Below are positions 14,703 through 20,664 of a DNA stretch of 29,348 bases, piece by piece. Source of the DNA: DATHWB01 sp041744795 (GTDB lineage Bacteria > Actinomycetota > Acidimicrobiia > Spongiisociales > ZC4RG35); the NCBI GenBank assembly GCA_041744795.1, contig JBGTKD010000144.1:1-29348 (forward strand), in the 5' to 3' direction. Under the pieces are notes generated by a model. The model worked only from the letters and a program-made list of their open reading frames with translations, made no database searches and had not been told where the DNA came from. Made by a program: the position numbers and the translations under genes. How positions within the stretch are numbered: the stretch's first letter is position 1; the number at the start of each line of letters is the position of its first letter.

Positions 14703-14708
14703 TACGCT
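14703..14708 (+). promoter_or_regulatory. Putative -10 box, leaderless cbs
   Basis: TACGCT lies 7 nt before ATG 14716, and no ribosome site precedes that ATG. It is 11 bp from the opposing otsA box, so the two promoters are back to back. Confidence 0.5.
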
Positions 14709-14715
14709 CACCCGA

Positions 14716-15669
14716 ATGCAGATTCACGAAAGCGTCATCGAAACCATCGGTGGCACCCCGTTGGTGCGCCTCTCCCGACTGCATCCGCCAGGAAACCTGG
14801 TCGCCAAGGTCGAGCATATGAACCCCGGAGGTTCGGTAAAGGAACGCATCGCGGTGTCGATGATCGATGCCGCCGAGAGGGACGGACTGTTGAAGCCGGG
14901 CGGAACGATCGTGGAGCCGACCTCGGGCAACACCGGGGTAGGTCTGGCGCTCGTGGGCGCAGTACGCGGATATCGCGTGATCTGCACCGTTCCCGACAAG
15001 GTGGCTCCCGAGAAGATCCGCCAACTGGAGGCGTACGGGGTCGAGGTCATCGTGACACCCACCGAACTGCTGCCGGAAGATGACGAGAGCTATTACGGCG
15101 TTGCCCGCCGCTTGGCATCCGAGATCCCAGGCGCCTTCAACCCGAATCAGTATTTCAATCCGGCGAACCCCGCAGCCCACGAGGCCACGACAGGACCGGA
15201 GATCTGGGACCAGACCGGAGGGACGATCGATGTCCTCGTCGCAGGCGTCGGGACGGGTGGCACGATCACAGGAATCGCCCGTCATCTCCGCCGCCTCAAG
15301 CCCGGAGTCGAAATTGTCGGCGCAGATCCGGAAGGATCGATCTACTCAGCAGGTCCCGACGGCGACATCCACCAGTACCTGGTCGAAGGAGTCGGAGAGG
15401 ATTTCTACCCGGACACAGTCGACCTCGACCTGATCGACCGCTTCATCATGGTGACCGATCGCCAGTCGGTCGCTATGACCCACCGTTTGGCCCGCGAAGA
15501 GGGACTCCTAGTCGGCGGCTCGTGCGGGATGGCGGCCGAAGCCGCGATCCAGGTCGCACGCGAGGACCCCGACAAGCTCGTCGTCGTGATCCTTCCGGAT
15601 TCTGGGCGCGGTTACCTCTCGAAGATCTTCAACGAAGACTGGCTGCGAGAAAAGGGATTCGCCGAATAG
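14716..15669 (+). CDS. cbs: Cystathionine beta-synthase-like PLP enzyme (catalytic core only)
   Basis: Protein of 317 aa in the fold-II PLP family. K42 in PGGSVKERIA binds PLP, TSGNTG binds the substrate carboxylate, and GTGGTITG the phosphate. Segments VEGVGEDFYP and PDSGRGYLSKIFNEDW are typical of cystathionine beta-synthase (Rv1077-like) rather than CysK, so serine or O-acetylserine plus homocysteine giving cystathionine is the likely reaction; O-acetylserine sulfhydrylase activity is the alternative. Mycobacterial homologues carry a C-terminal CBS pair that this protein lacks. The cystathionine gamma enzyme gene converges with a 4-nt gap, supporting transsulfuration. Confidence 0.85.
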   Translation: MQIHESVIETIGGTPLVRLSRLHPPGNLVAKVEHMNPGGSVKERIAVSMIDAAERDGLLKPGGTIVEPTSGNTGVGLALVGAVRGYRVICTVPDKVAPEKIRQLEAYGVEVIVTPTELLPEDDESYYGVARRLASEIPGAFNPNQYFNPANPAAHEATTGPEIWDQTGGTIDVLVAGVGTGGTITGIARHLRRLKPGVEIVGADPEGSIYSAGPDGDIHQYLVEGVGEDFYPDTVDLDLIDRFIMVTDRQSVAMTHRLAREEGLLVGGSCGMAAEAAIQVAREDPDKLVVVILPDSGRGYLSKIFNEDWLREKGFAE

Positions 15670-15673
15670 CCCG

Positions 15674-16825
15674 TCAGACCTTCTCAAGCGCCTGTTCGAG
15701 GTCGGCAATCAGGTCTTCGACATCCTCCAGACCGACTGACAACCTGACCAGGCCGTCCACGATGCCCACCCTGTGACGTTCCTCGGGAGTCATCGCCCCA
15801 TGGGTCATGGTTGGTGAGTGTGTGATCAGCGACTCGACGGAGCCGAGATTCTCGGCAAGAGACCACAGCTCCACCGCCTTCATCAGGACCTTGCCTACTT
15901 CGAGCCCGCCCACCACTTCGAACCAGACCATCGCCCCGAAACCGGAGGCTTGAGACTTCGCAAGCGCGTGCTGCGGGAAGGACTCCAAGCCCGGGTATGC
16001 GACCTGTTTCACCTTCGGGTGACCCTGCAGGAATTCGGCCACCGCCATCGCGCTCGCTGACTGAGCGTCCATCCGGTTCGCGAGCGTCTTAGTCCCCTGG
16101 AGCGTCAGCCACGCAACGAACGGCGACATGATGAACCCACCCGCCGTCTGCATGAACTTCAGCGACTCGTGCAGTTCCTCGTTCGCCGCCACCACCGCCC
16201 CGCCGAGCGTTGCGTTGTGACCGTCCATGTACTTGGTGGTCGAGTGGACCACCAAGTCGGCACCCAACTCCAAGGGACGCTGGTAGTAGGGCGTAAGGAA
16301 CGTGTTGTCCACGACGTGAAGTACACCGGCGGCGGAGGTGATCTCACTGATCGCCGCTAGGTCGGTGAGCTTGAGAGTCGGATTGGCGGGCGTTTCGGTG
16401 AACACCATCGCGGTCGAATCACGCAGGGCGTTGCGGACGTTCGTCGGATCGGCGGTGTCCACGAACTCACCCTCCACCCCGAAACGGGCCATCACCTTCG
16501 TAGCGAATCGATGCGTCCCGCCGTAGACGACGTCGGAGAAGATCACGTGATCGCCGGCGTTCAACTGGCTGAGCATTACCGCGGTCGTCGCCGCCATGCC
16601 TGTGCCGTAGGCGGTGGCACCCGCCCCGCCCTCCAGGATGTTGACTCTCTGCTCGAAGGCAGTCACGGTCGGGTTCCCTGCCCGAGAGTAGGAATACCCC
16701 TTAGCGAGGTACTCATCGACGCCTTCCTGAACGAAAGTCGTGGACTGATGGATCGGGGTGAGGATCGCCCCGCTGATTGGATCTGGCTCCACGCCGGCGT
16801 GGATCTGTGTGGTTCTAAATCCCAT
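15674..16825 (-). CDS. metB: Cystathionine gamma-synthase/gamma-lyase (Cys/Met PLP family)
   Basis: Protein of 383 aa from ATG 16825 (MGFRTTQIHAGVEPDP). Family motifs: YSYSRAGNPT, ALEGG-like ILEGGAGATAYGTGMAA, VDNTFLTPYYQRPLELGADLVVHS, with PLP lysine in STTKYMDGHN, and the C-terminal SLGS-type region (ENLGSVESLITHSPTMTH). Sequence alone does not separate synthase (O-acyl homoserine plus cysteine) from lyase (cystathionine to cysteine). With a cbs-like gene beside it, reverse transsulfuration is plausible. ATG 16834 is an alternative start three codons upstream. The upstream 360 bp hold structured non-coding sequence that may be its leader. Confidence 0.92.
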   Translation of the reverse strand: MGFRTTQIHAGVEPDPISGAILTPIHQSTTFVQEGVDEYLAKGYSYSRAGNPTVTAFEQRVNILEGGAGATAYGTGMAATTAVMLSQLNAGDHVIFSDVVYGGTHRFATKVMARFGVEGEFVDTADPTNVRNALRDSTAMVFTETPANPTLKLTDLAAISEITSAAGVLHVVDNTFLTPYYQRPLELGADLVVHSTTKYMDGHNATLGGAVVAANEELHESLKFMQTAGGFIMSPFVAWLTLQGTKTLANRMDAQSASAMAVAEFLQGHPKVKQVAYPGLESFPQHALAKSQASGFGAMVWFEVVGGLEVGKVLMKAVELWSLAENLGSVESLITHSPTMTHGAMTPEERHRVGIVDGLVRLSVGLEDVEDLIADLEQALEKV

Positions 16826-16876
16826 GCGCCCCATTCTGCCCGACTGCTGTGCCTTCGGACGAGCCGAGCACAAACG

Positions 16877-16906
16877 ACAGGAGCCCGGCATGTGCCGGGC
16901 TCCTGT
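16877..16906. terminator. 14-bp perfect hairpin upstream of metB
   Basis: ACAGGAGCCCGGCA and its exact complement flank a 2-nt centre. On the minus strand it is followed by TCGTTTGTG, a weak U-rich tail. It lies 52 nt before the metB start, the position of an attenuator or of an end to an upstream small RNA. Confidence 0.5.
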
Positions 16907-16928
16907 GATCAAACCTTGAGAAATTTGA

Positions 16929-17134
16929 CGGTGACGGTCGATGACCGCACCGCTCAGGGGGGACCAATGCCTGAGATCTCAGAGGTCGGTGGTCCGAGTT
17001 GGAGTCGCCACCTTGGAGTGGCGTCTCGGTGGGAGCGCCACTCAGCGCTCGGCCACCTCCAGAGTCCCATCAAAACAACTTCCCAAGGAGGACCACCTCC
17101 TTTCTCTGGTGACGACATTCTGCCACGAGTCACC
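16929..17134. ncRNA. Highly structured non-coding region, possible leader RNA or small RNA
   Basis: Five further hairpins follow one another here: 16929-16952 (CGGTG-A-CGGTC/GACCG-CACCG), 16961-16995 (GGACCA/TGGTCC enclosing the palindrome CTGAGATCTCAG), 17016-17043 (GAGTGGCG/CGCCACTC with an inner CTC/GAG), 17089-17106 (AAGGAGG/CCTCCTT around ACCA) and 17108-17134 (GGTGAC/GTCACC). Segment 16971-16975 can pair either with 16953-16957 or with 16978-16982, so two structures compete. No known riboswitch or housekeeping RNA core was recognised (SAM-I/IV, T-box, TPP, cobalamin, tmRNA, RNase P checked by eye). Strand is unknown; minus would make it a metB leader. Confidence 0.4.
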
Positions 17135-17187
17135 GCGTTAAGTCTGGAATTTTTCCGCGCTGGCCCCGACCTGCAACGCTGCGCCAG

Positions 17188-17910
17188 ATGTACGAGACAT
17201 GGACCTTGGTGGGGGCGCTGCTCATTGTGTTCTGTGGGGGCGCGCTGCAAGGTTCGGTCGGGTTCGGTTTCGCCGTGTTGTCGGTCCCAATTCTCACGTT
17301 GCTCGACCCAGGCTTCGTGCCCGTCGCACCCCAGGTCCTGGCGCTGCCCATGGGGATCGCTGCTGTGCTGAGAGAGCGGGCGGGAATCGACATGTCGGGA
17401 GTCGGCTGGATCATTGTTGGCCGGGTGCCCGGTTCGTTCGCGGCGGCCGCAGTCCTGACCTTTGCGGTTGGAAAGACCCTCGACTTCCTCATCGGATTCC
17501 TCGTCTTGATCACGGTTCTGATACTCGGCAGTGGTGTGAAGGTTCCGCTGAACCGTTTGACCAGGGTGGCGGCCGGTCTGTTCTCGGGCTTCTCGGGTAC
17601 CGCTTCGGGCATCGGCGGACCGCCAGTCGCTCTCCTGTATCGCAATCAGACAGGTCCCACGGTTCGCTCAACGCTCGGAACGATCTTCTCGATCGGCCTG
17701 ATGATCAACCTGACAGTGCTGACCGTGACCGGGATCTTGGATAGCGACGACCTGAAGACGGCGCTGATGCTCGCTCCGGCGGCAGCACTCGGATTCGCCA
17801 GCAGCTCACTGCTCCATCGCAAAGTCGAGGGCCGCATTCTGCGCAACGGCATCCTCGCAATAGCTTCTCTCGCCGCCGTCGGATTGCTGCTCCGAGCCGC
17901 ACTCACGTAG
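17188..17910 (+). CDS. TauE/SafE-family membrane exporter
   Basis: Protein of 240 aa, almost entirely hydrophobic with about seven to eight helices. The N-terminal repeat motif GGALQGSVGFGFAVLSVPIL and the second repeat FSGFSGTASGIGGPPVALLYRNQ are the paired signatures of the TauE/SafE family, whose members export sulfite, sulfoacetate or related anions or serve as uncharacterised permeases. Nearby cbs and metB make a sulfur compound a reasonable guess, but it is on the opposite strand from metB and no operon links them. Start ATG 17188 has no clear ribosome site. Confidence 0.85.
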   Translation: MYETWTLVGALLIVFCGGALQGSVGFGFAVLSVPILTLLDPGFVPVAPQVLALPMGIAAVLRERAGIDMSGVGWIIVGRVPGSFAAAAVLTFAVGKTLDFLIGFLVLITVLILGSGVKVPLNRLTRVAAGLFSGFSGTASGIGGPPVALLYRNQTGPTVRSTLGTIFSIGLMINLTVLTVTGILDSDDLKTALMLAPAAALGFASSSLLHRKVEGRILRNGILAIASLAAVGLLLRAALT

Positions 17911-18000
17911 GGACAGTGATCACCGAATCGTTCGCCGGTTCGTGAGGAAAACTGCCCGTCTAACTCTCTAGCGGTGCGCCGCACAAACAAATGGGGCGGT

Positions 18001-18912
18001 CTAGACCACTCGGTTACGCCACTCCCCGTCTCCGGCAAAGGCAGCAAGATTGTGGGCGACGATCTCGGCGAGACGGGCCCCGTAGTGGGGCGACAGACCG
18101 GCCACGTGCGGAGTGATCACGACCCTGGGATGAGTCCAGAGGGGCGAGGAGGCCGGCAGAGGTTCGGCGTCGAATACATCGAGACCGGCGCCAAGCAAAC
18201 CTCCCGAGTCGAGGGCGGCGAGTATGTCAACTTCGGCCACGACATTGCCCCTGCCGAGGTTCACGAACCAGCCATCGAGGGATTCCAACATGGCACGGGT
18301 GACGATCCCATCGGTGCTCTCGCCCCCTGGGAGAACCGAGACGACGGCGTCGCTTCGACGAAACACCTCAGCGGTCTCTTCAGGAGCAAACACCTGGTCG
18401 GCGTACCCGACGTATCCGGCAACTTCTCGCTTGGTACCGATGACAGTCATGTCCCACGCCTTCGCCCGACGAGCCACCACCTCGCCGACGGCTCCCAGCC
18501 CCAGAACGCCGAGAGTCCCCCCGCTGAGCTCATCCAGCAACATGGGTTTCCACTCGGCGCGCATCGCGTTGCGGGTGGCTACGCCCACGCCACGGGAGAG
18601 AGCGAACAGCAAAGCGAAGGCGTGCTCAGCCATTTGCGGCCCGTGAACGCCGGAAGCAGAAGTCAGGATCACTCCGTGGCGATCGAACTCATCATGGGGA
18701 TAGTGATCATGTCCGGCAGAGATCGACTGCAGCCACTTCAGGCCCGGCAGGAACCGATCCTCCCAGACGAACGAAACGAGAATCCCGCTGGACTCGATGG
18801 CGGCAGGCAGACCCTCGTCATTTGGCTGGAGGAGGTCGATGTCAAGGGTCGCTAAGGCTTCGCCGATCCCACGCACATGTCGAGGATGTAGAACGACCTG
18901 CTGACGACTCAC
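18001..18912 (-). CDS. D-2-hydroxyacid dehydrogenase (NAD-dependent)
   Basis: Protein of 303 aa starting MSRQQVVLHPRHVRGIGEAL at GTG 18912, which overlaps the stop of the XRE gene (GTGA). The NAD-binding fold is at about residues 95-280 (GTLGVLGLGAVGEVVARRAK). The catalytic triad is visible: Arg in NLGRGNVV, Glu in DVFDAEPLP and His in ITPHVAG. It reduces or oxidises a 2-keto/2-hydroxy acid; glyoxylate/hydroxypyruvate-type substrates are common in this subgroup, but no specificity residue can be read with confidence. A longer upstream frame lies inside the XRE gene and is not used. Confidence 0.9.
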   Translation of the reverse strand: MSRQQVVLHPRHVRGIGEALATLDIDLLQPNDEGLPAAIESSGILVSFVWEDRFLPGLKWLQSISAGHDHYPHDEFDRHGVILTSASGVHGPQMAEHAFALLFALSRGVGVATRNAMRAEWKPMLLDELSGGTLGVLGLGAVGEVVARRAKAWDMTVIGTKREVAGYVGYADQVFAPEETAEVFRRSDAVVSVLPGGESTDGIVTRAMLESLDGWFVNLGRGNVVAEVDILAALDSGGLLGAGLDVFDAEPLPASSPLWTHPRVVITPHVAGLSPHYGARLAEIVAHNLAAFAGDGEWRNRVV

Positions 18913-19664
18913 AGCCCGGACAGAAGTGCGTCCCAGGCGTCGCTGAAAGCCTGCCAGGCCCGCGAACCCGACCAAAGCAGCACGATGACGAGACCCGCCA
19001 TCCCCGCGGTCGTCCAGAAAGCTCGGAGCCGATACGACCAACGCTGATCCGGATCGTCCATGTACGAACCGGTCGGGATGGCAGCCGGTCGGATCGGGAT
19101 CGCCCTTGGTTCTGGCCGGACCCGATCAGGTCGCGACGGTTCTTTCGAGCGTTCCCCGAAGGACGACCAGAACTTCTTGATTGGGTCCATACCCTTCTGG
19201 AAGAAATCACTGCCTGGCGTCGGCTCGGGTTCGGACTGTTGCGGCGGTTGCGGTTGGACCGCTTGGGTGGCCTCCGCTACGCGCTGAGGTTCATGCTCGG
19301 CGACCGGCGCTTCATCTAGGACCACACTGGGGAGAGGGCGGCCAGCGACCAGCAAGGGATCAAAGGGAGGTGGAGGCGGCGGCGGTGCCTGTCGAACGGG
19401 GGCGATGGAAGCAAGCTCCTGTTCGATCGTCGGCGATGCCACGACGCCCGGCAGCGGAAGTCCAGCGATATGGAACAGCTTCGATTCGTTGATGGCCAAG
19501 ACCGCAGCAAGCGATGTGAGGACAAACGGATCGGTGGGCACCGTGCGTCCGCGTTCCCATGCCTTGACGGTCCCCGGAGCGCGGCCGATCAACTCGGCAA
19601 CCCGATGCGGCGAGAGGCCCAGCCGCTCGCGGGCCTCCTTGATCAATCCCCCAAATTCAGACAT
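18909..19664 (-). CDS. XRE-type HTH protein with proline-rich linker and C-terminal membrane anchor
   Basis: Protein of 251 aa. Residues 4-65 form a Cro/CI-type helix-turn-helix (FGGLIKEARERLGLSPHRVA, APGTVKAWERGRTVPTD). A long low-complexity linker follows with a run of eight prolines (QAPPPPPPPFDP) and Gln/Glu/Pro repeats, then basic sequence and one membrane helix near 216-236 (AGMAGLVIVLLW), ending in a short tail. The layout recalls RodZ, but RodZ has a larger periplasmic domain. It may be a membrane-tethered regulator or scaffold. ATG 19664 is preceded immediately by an in-frame GTG (19667). Stop overlaps the dehydrogenase start, so the two are cotranslated. Confidence 0.8.
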   Translation of the reverse strand: MSEFGGLIKEARERLGLSPHRVAELIGRAPGTVKAWERGRTVPTDPFVLTSLAAVLAINESKLFHIAGLPLPGVVASPTIEQELASIAPVRQAPPPPPPPFDPLLVAGRPLPSVVLDEAPVAEHEPQRVAEATQAVQPQPPQQSEPEPTPGSDFFQKGMDPIKKFWSSFGERSKEPSRPDRVRPEPRAIPIRPAAIPTGSYMDDPDQRWSYRLRAFWTTAGMAGLVIVLLWSGSRAWQAFSDAWDALLSGL

Positions 19665-19672
19665 CACTCAAA

Positions 19673-19700
19673 ATGATAGATCGCTCATGTCATCACCCAA
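19673..19700 (-). promoter_or_regulatory. Putative promoter of the XRE gene
   Basis: On the minus strand TTGGGT (19695-19700) and TATCAT (19673-19678) are spaced by 16 bp. TATCAT lies 8 nt before ATG 19664 and 5 nt before GTG 19667, giving a leader of at most a few nucleotides. Confidence 0.5.
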
Positions 19701-19715
19701 GTCCAACACTACGCT
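19687..19715 (+). promoter_or_regulatory. Putative promoter of the tRNA-Sec gene
   Basis: ATGTCA (19687-19692) and TACGCT (19710-19715) are 17 bp apart, and TACGCT ends 7 nt before the first base of the tRNA. Initiation would fall on the mature 5' end. It overlaps the divergent XRE promoter. Confidence 0.5.
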
Positions 19716-19722
19716 CGCCCTC

Positions 19723-19817
19723 GGAGGCGAACGAGCGCCTGGTGGGCTCCGCGGTCTTCAAAACCGTTGAGGGGTCGCAAGATCCCTGGCGGGTTCGATT
19801 CCCGTCCGCCTCCGCCA
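19723..19817 (+). tRNA. selC: Selenocysteine tRNA (anticodon UCA)
   Basis: The 95-nt gene has the same length as E. coli selC and encodes its own CCA. Visible parts: acceptor GGAGGCGA paired with CCGCCTCC (seven pairs plus an A-C at the eighth), a D stem GAGC/GCTC extended by CC/GG around TGGT, anticodon loop CTTCAAA (UCA) on a 5-bp stem, a long variable arm AGGGGTC-GCAA-GATCCCT with a GNRA tetraloop, and the T arm GCGGG-TTCGATT-CCCGT. Together these identify tRNA-Sec, not a suppressor or serine tRNA. The host should therefore recode UGA and possess selA, selB and selD elsewhere; none is in the window. Confidence 0.92.
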
Positions 19818-19844
19818 AACACCGCCCAATGGGACTGCAACGGG

Positions 19845-19907
19845 CTTCAAAACCGTTGAGGGGTCGCAAGATCCCTGGCGGGTTCGATTCCCGTCCACCT
19901 CCGCCAA
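19845..19907 (+). repeat. Truncated second copy of the tRNA-Sec gene (anticodon loop to CCA)
   Basis: Sixty-three bases repeat 19756-19818 with one change (G to A in the 3' acceptor strand), at an 89-bp period. The 5' acceptor strand, D arm and most of the 5' anticodon stem are missing; the bases before it cannot pair as an acceptor stem. It is a pseudo-tRNA. Three-prime tRNA halves are typical attachment-site remnants of integrating elements, although no integrase is seen nearby. Confidence 0.85.
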
Positions 19908-20076
19908 CAAACATCTCACCCAACTCCGACGAGGAGAAAAACGCTCCTCCGCGAGCAACAGATGAGATTTGGACGCGGTAGGTTGGGCATTTAACGAAGC
20001 CGGGAGGTGATAACCGCACTCTGACCGATGAAGCGCACGCTTGCGGTTGCAACAAGGCTAACGAGGAGGAGACCTC

Positions 20077-20373
20077 ATGTACGCACGGGTAACCACGGTC
20101 CAAGGACCGCCCGAATCTGCTGATGCTTCGCTCAAAGTGATACGGGAGCAGATACTCCCGCGAGCACGCGACATCGCAGGGTTCAAGGGCATACTTTCGC
20201 TCGTAAATCGCGAGACAGGCAAGGGCCTCACGGCGACTCTTTGGGAGAGTGAAGAGGCGATGAAGGCCAGCGAAGAAGCCGCCGACCAACTTCGGGATCA
20301 GGCCGTCAGCGCCGTAGATGGATCAGAACTCGTCTCCGTGGAGCGATACGAAGTGGAGCTAGACGAACGCTGA
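20077..20373 (+). CDS. Small ABM-like (dimeric alpha-beta barrel) domain protein
   Basis: Protein of 98 aa: MYARVTTVQGPPESADASLK, then GFKGILSLVNRETGKGLTATLWESEEAM, the beta-alpha-beta pattern of antibiotic-biosynthesis-monooxygenase-like domains. These small dimers act as monooxygenases, heme-degrading enzymes or stress proteins; the catalytic residues of known subgroups are not evident, so no reaction is assigned. GAGGAGGAG upstream of ATG 20077 is a strong ribosome site. It lies alone between a pseudo-tRNA-Sec copy and a SnoaL-like gene fragment. Confidence 0.75.
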   Translation: MYARVTTVQGPPESADASLKVIREQILPRARDIAGFKGILSLVNRETGKGLTATLWESEEAMKASEEAADQLRDQAVSAVDGSELVSVERYEVELDER

Positions 20374-20440
20374 GGGCAAAGCTCGGTCTCCAGCCGCTCT
20401 CGAATAGCAATGTAGGGCCGCCCTCGGCTGGTATCGCTGA

Positions 20441-20542
20441 CTAGGAGTAGAAGGTGTCGAAGGCGTATTGACCTTCGTGGAACATACACACCTCGGCGAT
20501 TCTCCCCTCGTCGACGTGGTTAACCCCTACCCCGTTTGAAAT
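20441..20542 (-). pseudogene. C-terminal remnant of a SnoaL/NTF2-like gene
   Basis: The last 33 codons before TAG at 20443-20441 read as the end of an NTF2-like fold protein: VDEGRIAEVCMFHEGQYAFD followed by TFYS, where family members have xDGRIAEVWxFxxDQYAxDxF. The frame continues upstream only as low-similarity sequence into the tRNA-Sec-derived repeat at 20585-20640, and no start or N-terminal domain (about 90-100 residues) is present. The gene appears to have lost its 5' part by recombination at or near the repeat. Confidence 0.5.
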
Positions 20543-20584
20543 GAGTCGGTCGTCGGGTCGCCTCTCGCCACCCGATGGGGCGTT

Positions 20585-20640
20585 CCGTTGGGGGGTCGCA
20601 AGATCCCTCAACGGTTTTGAAGCCCGTCCGCCTCCGCCAA
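20585..20640 (+). repeat. Rearranged third tRNA-Sec copy with inverted anticodon segment
   Basis: Bases 20585-20608 match the selC segment from the 3' anticodon stem through the variable arm (one change). Bases 20623-20640 match its 3' end from the T-stem CCCG to CCA. Between them the T arm is replaced by 18 bases (20609-20626) that are the exact reverse complement of 19841-19858, the anticodon region of copy two. As a result 20585-20614 folds into a 13-bp stem with a GCAA loop followed by TTTT, which looks like an intrinsic terminator on the plus strand. Confidence 0.8.
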
Positions 20641-20664
20641 CCACCTACAGCGCCTAAATCTTCG

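Noticed and set aside
14190..15083. Plus-strand open frame of 297 codons across the otsA/cbs junction
   Set aside because: Antisense to otsA and out of frame with cbs, both of which have full catalytic motifs.
16954..17250. Minus-strand frame upstream of metB with AAGGAGG and a tryptophan-rich ORF starting MGLWRWPSAEWRS
   Set aside because: The ribosome word is about 19 nt from that ATG and is buried in a perfect hairpin; the sequence is better explained as RNA structure. A leader peptide cannot be excluded.
17911..18000. Terminator between tauE-like gene and dehydrogenase
   Set aside because: Only weak, short complementarities in the 90-bp gap; not enough to call a hairpin.
19812..19906. 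A second functional tRNA-Sec gene
   Set aside because: No 5' acceptor strand or D arm can be formed from the bases before 19841, and no promoter-like box is present.
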